Below are positions 56,200 through 64,000 of a stretch of DNA of 64,000 nucleotides, piece after piece. The position numbers were made by a program, and so were the translations under genes. The notes under the pieces were generated by a model. That model did not search any database, was not told where the DNA came from, and saw nothing but the letters and a program-made list of their open reading frames with translations. Numbering within the stretch: the first letter of the stretch is position 1; each line of letters starts with the position of its first letter. Source of the DNA: DATGEP01 sp035310125 (GTDB lineage: Bacteria > Chloroflexota > Ktedonobacteria > Ktedonobacterales > JADMIN01); NCBI GenBank assembly GCA_035310125.1, contig DATGEP010000201.1:1-64000 (forward strand), in the 5' to 3' direction.

Positions 56200-57138
56200 A
56201 TGGCGCTGTATCCCAATCTCATCGAAGCTATAGGACATACGCCGCTCGTGGAGCTGTCCCACCTCAGCCCTCATCCCGATGTGCGGGTGTTCGTGAAGCT
56301 GGAAGGCGCCAATCCGACCGGAAGCGTCAAAGACCGCATCGCGCGGCAGATGATTCTGGATGCTGAGCGTACTGGCAGGCTTGTTCCCGGCAGCGTCATC
56401 TTGGAGCCGACGAGCGGCAACACGGGCATCGGTCTCGCTATGATCGCTCGCGTGCGCGGCTATCGGTTCGTCGCCGTCATGCCGGACAACGTCACCCCGG
56501 AGCGGCGCCAGATGCTTGCGCTTTACGGCGCGGAGATCATCGCGTCACCCGGCGCGGAGGGCAGCAATGGCGCGGTGCGCATGGCACAGCGCATGGCAGC
56601 CGAGAATCCAGACTATGTGCTGCTCTACCAGTACGGCAATCCAGCCAACCCTCGCGCTCACTACGAGACGACCGCGCCGGAGATCATCGCCGATCTGCCC
56701 GACCTGGATGTCTTCGTGGCCGGGCTGGGTACCGGTGGCACGCTCACCGGCTGTGGGCGGCGCCTGAAGGAGCACAACCCCGGCATCCGCATCGTCGCCG
56801 CCGAGCCGTTGCAGGGCGAGGGCGTGCAGGGATTGCGCAGCCTGGAAGACGGTTTCATCCCGCCAGTGCTGGATAGCTCAGTCCTCGACGCCAAGATACT
56901 CGTCCACGCCGAGGATTCGCTACGTACGATGCGGGCATTGCTTGACAATGAAGGCATCTTTACGGGACCCAGTGGCGGCGCGGCGGTGCATGCCGCTCTG
57001 CGCGTAGCCAGAAGCATGGAGCGCGGAAAGATCGTCGCATTGCTGGCCGACGGCGGCTGGAAGTATCTAAGCGAAGACCTCTGGACCCGCAATCTGACTA
57101 CCGCAGAAGAGGAGCTGGGGGGCAAGCTGCTATGGTGA
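56200..57138 (+). CDS. cysM: CysM-type cysteine synthase (O-phosphoserine/CysO-thiocarboxylate dependent)
   Basis: A 312-residue PLP enzyme. The Schiff-base Lys is in NPTGSVKDRIARQM near residue 45, the PLP phosphate loop is EPTSGNTGIGLAM near 70, and VAGLGTGGTLTGCGRRL is near 175. The C-terminus DGGWKYLSEDL with TTAEEELGGKLLW strongly resembles mycobacterial CysM, which uses O-phosphoserine and CysO-COSH. In that enzyme, as I recall, an Arg in AEPRYGEG selects phosphoserine; here it reads AEPLQGEGV. GAGG lies 5 nt before ATG 56200. Its stop overlaps the JAMM gene by 7 nt. Confidence 0.92.
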   Translation: MALYPNLIEAIGHTPLVELSHLSPHPDVRVFVKLEGANPTGSVKDRIARQMILDAERTGRLVPGSVILEPTSGNTGIGLAMIARVRGYRFVAVMPDNVTPERRQMLALYGAEIIASPGAEGSNGAVRMAQRMAAENPDYVLLYQYGNPANPRAHYETTAPEIIADLPDLDVFVAGLGTGGTLTGCGRRLKEHNPGIRIVAAEPLQGEGVQGLRSLEDGFIPPVLDSSVLDAKILVHAEDSLRTMRALLDNEGIFTGPSGGAAVHAALRVARSMERGKIVALLADGGWKYLSEDLWTRNLTTAEEELGGKLLW

Positions 57139-57599
57139 GCCTGGATGCGTTGCGCATCAGCCCAGACGTGCGCGGCGACGGAGCTGGCGTGCTGACGCTG
57201 CCGCGCGATATCTTTGCCGCCATGCTCGCCCATCTCGCAGCCGGCTACCCCGACGAAGCCTGCGGCGCGCTGGCAGGCGACGCGCAAGGGCGCGTCACCA
57301 GGAACTACCCCACCGCGAACGCCTCCACCACGCCGCGCGACTTCTCCGAGATCGGCGCATCTGACCTGCTTGCCATCTGGAATGAGATAGACGAGCGCGA
57401 CTGGACCATGCTCGCCTACTACCACTCGCACCCTGCATCCCCCGCGTATCCATCGCCACGCGACATCCTCTGGTCGCACGGCTGGCCTGGCACTTTCTAC
57501 ATCATCTTCTCGTTCGCGGACCGCGCCGCCCCTGTCGCCCGTGCCTTTCTCATCACCGGCAATGATGTAGCGGAATATCGCATCCAGACGGGCCTGTAA
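57132..57599 (+). CDS. mec: JAMM/MPN+ metalloprotease, Mec+-like
   Basis: A 155-residue JAMM peptidase. The metal motif H-x-H-x7-S-x2-D is YYHSHPASPAYPSPRDILWS near residues 96-115, and the catalytic Glu is in GYPDEACGALAGD near 38-50. In Mycobacterium, Mec+ releases cysteine from the CysO-Cys adduct. Here it should also trim the two residues beyond Gly-Gly of the CysO-like carrier. ATG 57132 overlaps cysM by 7 nt, consistent with coupling. This completes a four-gene ThiF-CysO-CysM-Mec+ set. Confidence 0.9.
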   Translation: MVSLDALRISPDVRGDGAGVLTLPRDIFAAMLAHLAAGYPDEACGALAGDAQGRVTRNYPTANASTTPRDFSEIGASDLLAIWNEIDERDWTMLAYYHSHPASPAYPSPRDILWSHGWPGTFYIIFSFADRAAPVARAFLITGNDVAEYRIQTGL

Positions 57600-58193
57600 C
57601 GAGGGCAACAGGCCGGCGCGGCCATTGATGGCCTGGGCGTAGGCAGGCAAGGCTTGCGACGCTGAAGCTATCGGTGTACCAGATGGCGTGGATCCGGTGC
57701 GGATGGACGCGAACGGCCAGCGGAGGAGCGCACTGCAACACCAATCCAAAGCCTGTATAGCGTAGATGGCTCCTAGAGCGCCGGTAGAGTCGTCATGCCG
57801 CCTGCTGGAGACGGTGCGGGAGGCGGCGCACGCCCTGCTGCTGGTCCACGACGGCGCCGCGGCGCCGGACAAACCGGAGTGTGCGCGGCTCACCAGACAG
57901 GCTATCGTCAGCTTCGCGAACAATCTGGATAGTGGCAACCATGCTCGGCGCCTTTATGCCGTGACCTACACCTACACCGGCCCGGCGGAGATTATCAGTC
58001 AGGGAAACGGCTGCCCACCGGAGCCAACCATGCCCCCGCCACACCTGATCTGGATGACCGCGCCGTGACCGCGACGACACTCGGACGTGCGGGATCACCG
58101 CCTGGCATGGCATCTGCCATCACATGTGACCACTTTCCATACAACATCCTTTTCATCCTTGCCCGCGCCCCATATCCGTGCCATAACTATGAG
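57600..58193. other. Largely non-coding region after the cysteine cluster
   Basis: 594 bp. The only frame with protein-like composition is the weak candidate at 57766-58068; otherwise I see no gene, repeat or strong hairpin. Confidence 0.4.
57766..58068 (+). CDS. Possible small protein or gene remnant
   Basis: A 100-residue frame beginning at ATG 57766. The middle part (RLLETVREAAHALLLVHDGA, then RLTRQAIVSFANNLDSG) is helix-like and not obviously biased. It has no ribosome-binding site and matches no family that I know. It may be a remnant. Confidence 0.2.
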   Translation: MAPRAPVESSCRLLETVREAAHALLLVHDGAAAPDKPECARLTRQAIVSFANNLDSGNHARRLYAVTYTYTGPAEIISQGNGCPPEPTMPPPHLIWMTAP

Positions 58194-58427
58194 TTAGCGA
58201 TAGGTGAGCAACCACACATTGCAACCGTCCATCCATTTGGAATCGCCAAGCAAATCGAGCATCCACGAGGGAGGAGACCATGTCCGAGCCAGTTGCTCCA
58301 CACTGACTCGCGTTGCGGCGCGGCGCACGGCGCCCAATGCCACTTCAGCCGGTTCCGGTACACCTGATTCCGCGGTGACCGACAGCACAATCCAGAGCGG
58401 AGGTTTGTCGTTATGACTAATCAGCAC
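58194..58427 (-). CDS. Possible small protein overlapping the start of the CoxL-like gene
   Basis: A 77-residue frame from GTG 58427 to TAA 58194, overlapping the CoxL-like start by 15 nt on the opposite strand. Composition is natural (PPLWIVLSVTAESGVPEPAE; WSPPSWMLDLLGDSKWMDG), with four tryptophans and mixed codons. No ribosome site is seen and the frame stays open into the antisense of the CoxL-like gene, so this may be the truncated C-terminus of a lost gene. Confidence 0.25.
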   Translation of the reverse strand: MLISHNDKPPLWIVLSVTAESGVPEPAEVALGAVRRAATRVSVEQLARTWSPPSWMLDLLGDSKWMDGCNVWLLTYR

Positions 58428-60778
58428 ATGCCAGCCGGCTTTGAGCGCTGCCGCGAGGACGAACGACACCTTACCGGCAGAGGGCAGTTCGTGGACGACC
58501 TTCGTCCCCCTCCTGGTCGGCCCGACCCGCTCTTCATGGCGGTCGTCCGCAGCCCCTATGCGCATGCGCGCATCGGCGCGATTGCCACCGAGCAAGCCGC
58601 CGCGCTCCCTGGCGTCGTTGCGGTCCATACCGGCCGTGCGCTCGCGGAGCACCTGCCGCCAATGACTACCGTTCTCGCTCCGGGAAGTAAGTCCGTTGAG
58701 CGGCGTCCGCTGGCAACCGACATTGCCCGGTATGCCGGCGATCCCGTCGCGCTCGTGCTGGCGGAGAATAGTTACGCTGCCGCCGACGCCAGCCTCCTCG
58801 TCGACGTGGAGTATGATCCCCTGCCCGCCGTCACCGATCCAGAGCAAGCGCTCACACCCGATGCCCCGGTTCTCTACGACGAGCTGGGCGCCAACGATGT
58901 CTATCGGGTGTCCATCGGCGGCGGGGACATCACGGCGGCCTTCGCCCACGCCAGCGGCACCGTCACGCTCCGCCTCGTCAACCAGCGCGTCGCCGCCAGC
59001 CCGCTGGAGCCGCGCGCGTGCCTGTTCGACTTCGACCCAGAGACCGGCCAGCTTACCGCCTGGATCTCCTCACAAAGTATCTTCCGCGCGCGCGACACGC
59101 TCGCCAGCTCACTGGGCATCCCGCCCCGCTCCATCCATGTCCTCAATGCCGATGTCGGCGGCGCCTTCGGCACCAAGTCCATCTTTCTCGGTGAGGAAAT
59201 CGCCGCGGCCGCTCTCGCCGTCCGCTATGGCCGGCCGGTCAAATGGATCGAGGACCGCAGCGAGAACTTGCAAGCCCAGGTGCATGGGCGTGGGCAGATC
59301 AACGAGGTCGAGGCGGCCTACACGGCGGATGGGCGCGTTCTGGGTATGCGCGTGCGAACGATCGCGGACCTCGGCGCGTTTCTCCTCGGACCCTATCCGA
59401 CGTTCCCGATCCGAACCGCGAAGTTAGTCTGCGGACCGTATCGCATCGAAGCCGTGGCGGCGGAGATCATCGGCGTGGTGACGAACAAGGTGCCGGTCGG
59501 CGCGTATCGCGGCGCGGGCCGCCCCGAAGCCACCTACATCGTGGAGCGCGTCATGGATCGCGTCGCCCACGTGCTTCAGATCGACCCCGTCGCGCTGCGC
59601 CGCCGCAATCTGCTCACGCCGGACGCCTTTCCCTACACCACCCCACCGGCCTCGTCTACGATAGCGGCAACTACCAGGCGGCGCTCGAGCACGCCCTGGC
59701 CCTCGCGGACTACGCCGGCTGGCGCCAGCGCCAGCGCGAGCGGCGCGACCGCCACGCGGGCAATCTGCTCGGCATCGGTGTGTCCACGTTCATTGAGTCA
59801 ACCGGTGATCTCACGAGCCCGAAAGATTCGTTACAGGAAGCAGCCACCGTGCGTATCCTGCCGGATGGCACGCTGCTCGTGCTCAGCGGCGTCGCCACCA
59901 CGGGCCAGGGCCACGGCACCACCTTCGCGCAGATTGCCGCGCAGGTCTTTCAGGTCCCCAGCTCGCACGTCGCAGTACAGCTGAATGACTCCGCCCTCCC
60001 CGGCTATAGCCTCGGCACGAACGCCAGCAGAGTGACTCTTGTTGCCGGCTCGGCGGTCCGGCTGGCGGCGGAAGCCGTGCGCGCGAAAGCCGTCACGCTT
60101 GCCGCCGACCGGCTCGAAGCCGCCCCCGACGATCTGGAGGTCGCGGCTGGGCGCATCGCGGTGCGTGGGTTCCCCGCCCGCAGCGTCTCGCTGGCGGACC
60201 TCGCCCGCGCCGTTGACGAGCAGCCGGCGCTGATCGCGCACGAGCCGCCCAACCCCGTCAATGGCGCCCCCATCACGGGGCTGGCGGCGTGGCGTTCCTT
60301 CGCACCCGATGGCATAGCGATAGCTTCCGGCGCACACGTTGCCGTGGTCGAGGTCGATGGCGAGACCGGCGAGGTGCAGGTTTTGCGCTACATCGCCGTG
60401 GACGACTGTGGCCGCATCGTCAATCCTGCCCTGACCGCGGCGCAGCTGCATGGCGCCCTGGCGCAGGGCATCGGGCAGGCGCTCTTCGAGGAGGTGCGCT
60501 ACGACGCGGCGGGGCAGGTACTCAGCGGCACCCTGCTGGACTACGCGCTGCCCAAAGCCCGCCAGCTGCCCGCGTTTGTGCTGGGGCACGTCGAGACGCC
60601 CGCTCCCGGCAACCCCCTCGGCGCGAAAGGGGCGGGGGAGGCGGGCGCGATCGCCGCGCCGCCCACCATCGTCAACGCGGTGCTGGATGCGCTGGGCATC
60701 CCCAGCATCCCTACGCTCGATATGCCCCTGCGCCCGGAAAAGATCTGGGCGCTGCTGCACCAGGCGCACGCAACATGA
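58413..60778 (+). pseudogene. CoxL-like molybdopterin-binding subunit (form II type) with one-base frameshift at 59641-59644
   Basis: Two overlapping frames together encode a 788-residue molybdenum-hydroxylase large subunit. The first (from ATG 58413, with GGAGG 9 nt upstream) runs through GRGQFVDDLRPPPGRPDPLF, AGDPVALVLAEN, NADVGGAFGTKS and GAYRGAGRPEATYIVERVMD. The AYRGAGR motif marks form II/BMS-type enzymes, not true CO dehydrogenase. At CCCC 59641 a single missing C shifts the frame; adding it restores DAFPYTT-PTGLVYDSGNY. The second part has TTGQGHGTTFAQIAAQVFQV and GAKGAGEAGAIAAPP with the catalytic Glu. No CoxM or CoxS gene is adjacent. Sequencing error in a homopolymer or a recent mutation are both possible. 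Confidence 0.88.
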
Positions 60779-60783
60779 ATTCC

Positions 60784-60801
60784 CGGCAGAATCGGCAACC
60801 G
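60784..60801 (+). repeat. 18-bp exact repeat, copy 2
   Basis: CGGCAGAATCGGCAACCG identical to 48541-48558. It starts 6 bp after the stop of the CoxL-like gene. Confidence 0.5.
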
Positions 60802-60979
60802 TCTTGTGCCGGTCTGCTGGGGGATTGTCTTAACACTCCGGCTTGACCCAGATGCCGAGGTCGTGCATCAAGGCGATTGGTTTCTCCGCGACCTGCTTGC
60901 GATACTCGTCATGCTTCATGGGTGCTCGATCCAGATAGGTGGCGGATGGTCGGCGCTTCGGTGGCGGCCAAGTAGGCTG

Positions 60980-61633
60980 TCACAGCAGCCCTGAGTTCTG
61001 GGGGAACCTGCCAGCTACGGCCTCAGGAGTGGCGCCATTTCCCACGTGCGCTGTCCACCAGCGGCGCCATCTGCCCAACAGGGTCTTCTGCTTGCGAAAG
61101 GTGCGTGCCTGGCTGGCAACATCGCGCACCTGGTCTAGATGATCAGCATCGTGCTTCAATCCACTCAGGAATCGCTCGAATGGACCCATTGCCTGGGCAC
61201 CTTCCAACGGCACATAGACGTTATCCAGATGCGGCGAGCCGGGCCACATGCCGAGGCTCGCCAGCCGCATACGGCGACTCTCTTCGAGCCGCGCATAGCA
61301 CTGCACGACTGTCGTCATCGCTTGCCACGGTACTTCGCTACGAGAGCGACCGTGATACGGGATACCGCGTGCCAGCTCGGCGGCCAGCGCCGCGGACTCT
61401 TCCGAGGAGGCCGTCATGTGAACGAGAATGTGCCCCAGCGTCCATGCCACCGCGGCCTCATCTCTGGATGACGCGGCAGCGTCGTGAGCTTGGGGATCAA
61501 CCGGCACAAAGACGACATCAGCATCCACGCAGCGGCGCAGCAATCGTTGCACCTCGTCAATTAGCTCAGTGGTGAGACGCCGCAAGTCGCTCACCGTCAC
61601 ATCACTACCTTCGGCGGGAAGCCTAAATGTCAT
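60980..61633 (-). CDS. DinB-like metal-dependent four-helix protein
   Basis: A 217-residue protein of the DinB/YfiT-like superfamily. The likely metal ligands are His in WTLGHILVHMTAS and in FLSGLKHDADHLDQV, spaced as in that fold. Members include mycothiol- and bacillithiol-dependent transferases and uncharacterised enzymes, so the activity here is unknown. GGAGG lies 8 nt before ATG 61633. The C-terminal ~40 residues are basic (FRKQKTLLGRWRRWWTAH). The gene stands alone between the CoxL-like gene and the selenoprotein gene. Confidence 0.7.
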   Translation of the reverse strand: MTFRLPAEGSDVTVSDLRRLTTELIDEVQRLLRRCVDADVVFVPVDPQAHDAAASSRDEAAVAWTLGHILVHMTASSEESAALAAELARGIPYHGRSRSEVPWQAMTTVVQCYARLEESRRMRLASLGMWPGSPHLDNVYVPLEGAQAMGPFERFLSGLKHDADHLDQVRDVASQARTFRKQKTLLGRWRRWWTAHVGNGATPEAVAGRFPQNSGLL

Positions 61634-61922
61634 ACGCCAGCCCTCCACTAATATTCCATCCTACCCTGCGTGCCAGCGCTTCTTCTCGCAACAACTCGCC
61701 AGCCGCTTGCTCACGCTGCCGCGCTCACCACGCAGAGAACGTGCGGCACGCTGGCCCTTGCCACCGTTTGATATCGGCTGTTGTCATTCGGCAGTTCCGC
61801 CGTATCGGGATGAGCCGCAGGTCTTCAACCTGTGGCACTCCGGAACGACAAGTACCCACCCGGATTCCGTATGATCGTATGGGGACGCTTGAAATGGAGG
61901 CGAGCAGCGGCAAGGGCCCGAA

Positions 61923-63479
61923 TTAGAGTTGTGGTGTGAGGGGACCCAACTGGTCCGTGGTGGGTTCCGCTCAGCAGAACCACGCTTCCGTGAGATGCGG
62001 CACAGGGCGGCGGGCACGCCGCACTCCCCCGCGCTCGCGCGATTGTTCGCGAGCGTGTGCCGGTACGCCCAACGTCTCTTCAGCCAGCGCACGCAGCGCC
62101 GCGAAGATGTCGTCCGGCGCCTCTCCGGCGCTCGTCGCCGCCTCCACCAGTCGCGCCGCTTCGTGTTGCAGCTCGTCCATGCATGGGTCGGGGTGCGCCC
62201 AGCGATAGGTGAAGCGTTCTTCATCCAGCGGACCGAGCCATTCCGCGACGCTCTCGTCCGCCAACAGCGCGGAGCCGGGAGGCACGAGCAGCCGAATGGT
62301 GTACTGCACCGGGTCAATACTGCCCAGGAGATCGTACGTTTCGGCAAAGTCGAGCAGGTCCAGATAGTCGCGTGGAGTAGTCCACGGCGTGAAAGCCACC
62401 AGCGTCGGGCGCATCGGTATGCCCGCGTCCTCAAGAATTGCCAGCGCCTCGACCACGTCCGCGCGCGTGTGGCCCTTCCGAAGATGCCGCAGCACTTCGG
62501 GGCTGAGCGATTCGACGGCGGAAACGATAAAGGCGCACCCTTGCGTAGCCAGCTCCGAGAAAATCTGGCGCCGCTCCAGGATATGCTCGACCTTGATCGT
62601 GGCATCGAAGGTGACATGCGGGAACTCGGCATGCAGCGCGCGCACGATGGCGAGCGAGTGGCCGGGACCGTTCAGGAAATCAGGATCGCCGAAAGTGATG
62701 TGCTCGACACCAGCACGCACCTGGGCGCGGATGTCCTCCAGCACAACGGCGCGCGGAACGATGAAGAAACGCCCGCCGTAGATGGGCGTGATGGGGCAGT
62801 GCGCGCAGGTATGCAGGCAGCCCCGGCTCGCCTCGACATAGCCCGCTGGCACGGCGATCCCTTCACGGACGAGATGAGCATAGTGGCGCGGCGCGGGTAG
62901 CACATCACGAGCGGGGGTGGCGAAAGGCAGACGCTCCAGCACCGGCGCGGCGAAGGCTTGTCGAGTGCGCACACCGCGCACTTCCTCCGGCTCGCCGCTA
63001 TCGAGCGCGCGGACGAGTCCCAGCAGAGCCTCTTCGTACTCGCCGCCAATCGTGGCATCGGCGCATTCCCGCAGCAGATAGTCCGCGTTGAGTGAGGCAT
63101 AGAGTCCGTAGAAGCAGATCCGCGCGGTGGGATTGAGCGCACGCACGCGCGCTGCCACGCGCGTGCCGAGCCGCAGCGCGGTGTGCATGGGCACGGAGAT
63201 AGCCACGAGCCGCGCCACTGCGATGGTCTCATCGGTCAGATCGGCCACCGAGGTGTCCACAACGGCGGGGGAGTAGCCCGCGCGGCGCAGTGTACCCAAT
63301 GGTGAGGCCAGCGCCAGCGGCTGATGCCCCAGCTCATAGCACGACACGAGCAGGATCGCGCCCGGTGCTCGCATGGTTACGGAGGGTTTTCGTCCCGCGT
63401 CCGCGCGCGCTGGCTCTTGAGATGCGCGATACGTCACCGGCGAAGGCGCCGGCTCCGCAAATGTGGGATTGTTCGCCAT
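61923..63479 (-). CDS. CUAEP-tail radical SAM selenoprotein, Sec at TGA 61973-61971
   Basis: A 518-residue B12-binding-type radical SAM protein when TGA 61973-61971 is read as selenocysteine 503. The cluster motif is C221-x3-C225-x2-C228 (CLHTCAHCPITPIYGG). The N-terminal half has a cobalamin-like domain (LLVSCYELGHQPLALASPLG). Just before the TGA the protein reads TEAWFC; after it the same frame gives AEPTTDQLGPLTPQL and TAA, so the tail is C-U-A-E-P. This matches a known family named for its CUAEP/CCAEP tail (recalled, not searched). A 5-bp hairpin lies 14 nt downstream. Its ATG 63479 overlaps the yggX stop by one base. Substrate unknown. Confidence 0.87.
61942..61956 (-). promoter_or_regulatory. 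Candidate SECIS hairpin
   Basis: On the minus strand GGACC-AGTTG-GGTCC begins 14 nt after the TGA. The stem is only 5 bp with a 5-nt loop containing GU. It is weaker than the hairpin at 1256-1272. Confidence 0.4.
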
Positions 63480-63814
63480 CACTTCTTGCGTGCGGGCGCT
63501 CCGCCGCCCTTGGTCGCGGGCGCCCCACCCCCTTTGCCCTGCGACTGGCCTTCCGGCATCCAGCCTTCTGGCATCTTGTTCTCTTCGCTGAACAAGAACT
63601 CTTCCATCTGCTGGCGCAGAATCTGGCGCGAGTCGGGGTCGGCAAGATTGAGTCCGTAGTGGTTGATGATGAGACGGGACTGCTCCTGCCACATATCCCA
63701 TGCCTGCTGAGAGATATTGTCGTAGATGCGCTGGCCTAGCTCACCAGGAAAGGGGGGCTTCTCCAGGCCCGGTAAATCCTGTCCCAGTTTGGCGCAGTGT
63801 ACAATTCGTGCCAT
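63479..63814 (-). CDS. yggX: YggX-type Fe(II)-trafficking/oxidative-damage protection protein
   Basis: A 111-residue YggX. The family start MARIVHCAKLGQDLPGLEKP has the conserved Cys, and PFPGELGQRIYDNISQQAWD and DSRQILRQQMEEFLF are typical. YggX helps protect iron-sulfur clusters and traffics Fe(II). The usual length is about 90; here a Gly/Ala/Lys-rich tail (QGKGGGAPATKGGGAPARKK) is added. AGGAG lies 9 nt before ATG 63814. It is coupled by one base to the radical SAM selenoprotein gene, an iron-sulfur enzyme. Confidence 0.92.
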   Translation of the reverse strand: MARIVHCAKLGQDLPGLEKPPFPGELGQRIYDNISQQAWDMWQEQSRLIINHYGLNLADPDSRQILRQQMEEFLFSEENKMPEGWMPEGQSQGKGGGAPATKGGGAPARKK

Positions 63815-64000
63815 CGCGCGGCGCTCCTGTTCGTGTACCTGTTCTTCGTCGTGCAGTACTCACGAGTCCTTGATAGCATACCGCAAACCAGGAACAGCGG
63901 CGACACCAGCGGGAAGCGTGAGCCTGGGTCTGGCGCTTTCGTTCCGTCTTCGCTTCCCTCGCTTTATCTTCCACGTCGCCGCTGGAAGTAGATGAGAGTG

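Noticed and set aside
56661..57938. 425-residue minus-strand open frame
   Set aside because: Antisense to cysM and mec and then non-coding sequence; no motif.
58413..60778. Aerobic carbon-monoxide dehydrogenase (CoxL form I)
   Set aside because: The active-site loop is AYRGAGR, not the AYxCSFR of form I, and CoxM/CoxS are absent.

Overview
The window is about 61% GC, densely coded on both strands, and contains no rRNA, tRNA, CRISPR array, prophage or complete insertion sequence that I could see. The gene set (fused transaldolase/phosphoglucose isomerase beside zwf-opcA-pgl-gnd, a CysO/CysM/Mec+ cysteine route, zinc-ribbon membrane proteins with Thr/Pro-rich tails, selenoproteins, a form II CoxL-like subunit) suggests a Chloroflexota-type bacterium. 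That assignment is inference, not a database result.

Layout. 1-7.4 kb: an accessory region with a CmtR-like ArsR regulator, a GrdB-like selenoprotein read through an in-frame TGA, a Crp/Fnr fragment, a CDP-alcohol phosphatidyltransferase, a MerA/Lpd-like flavoprotein, an MJ0619/Tes-type radical SAM enzyme and an overlapping methyltransferase. 7.6-11.6 kb: acylphosphatase, gatC, gatA, a histidine phosphatase, a zinc-ribbon membrane protein and clpS. 11.6-22 kb (minus strand): a carbohydrate operon in the order tal-pgi, gnd, zwf, opcA, pgl, rpe, then a protein of unknown function with a nucleoside-phosphorylase-like C-terminus. 22.4-29.2 kb: plsC, an M48-like membrane protein without its zinc motif, ppdK, a decayed DUF433/DUF5615 toxin-antitoxin pair and a DUF998 membrane protein. 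29.3-41 kb: pyrG, an MBL-fold hydrolase, an ECF sigma factor with a soluble zinc anti-sigma, thiL, a PhoU-like protein, a DUF402 protein, a DAO-type oxidase, a rhodanese, murF, comB and an orphan acidic protein. 41-50.7 kb: DppA-type peptidase, a histidine phosphatase, an APH-like kinase coupled to an acyl-CoA dehydrogenase, ylxR and nusA, a second acyl-CoA dehydrogenase, a fructose-6-phosphate aldolase-like protein and a zinc-ribbon membrane protein. 50.8-54.2 kb: a sensor kinase, a DedA protein, a HIT protein and a small membrane protein. 54.5-57.6 kb: a sulfur-carrier cysteine synthesis cluster (rhodanese-ThiF, CysO, CysM, Mec+). 58.4-64 kb: a frameshifted CoxL-like gene, a DinB-like protein, a second selenoprotein (radical SAM with a CUAEP tail) and YggX.

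The most informative observations are: (1) two independent selenoproteins that ordinary gene calling truncates at TGA, at 1242-1244 (U-x-x-C motif, with a hairpin 11 nt downstream) and at 61971-61973 (C-U-A-E-P tail); (2) a CysO-like carrier ending in -GG-AR next to a JAMM protease, implying that the tail must be trimmed before activation; (3) a metalloid- or heavy-metal-like island around the first selenoprotein. Start codons were chosen by Shine-Dalgarno spacing and family length, and often differ from the longest possible open frame.
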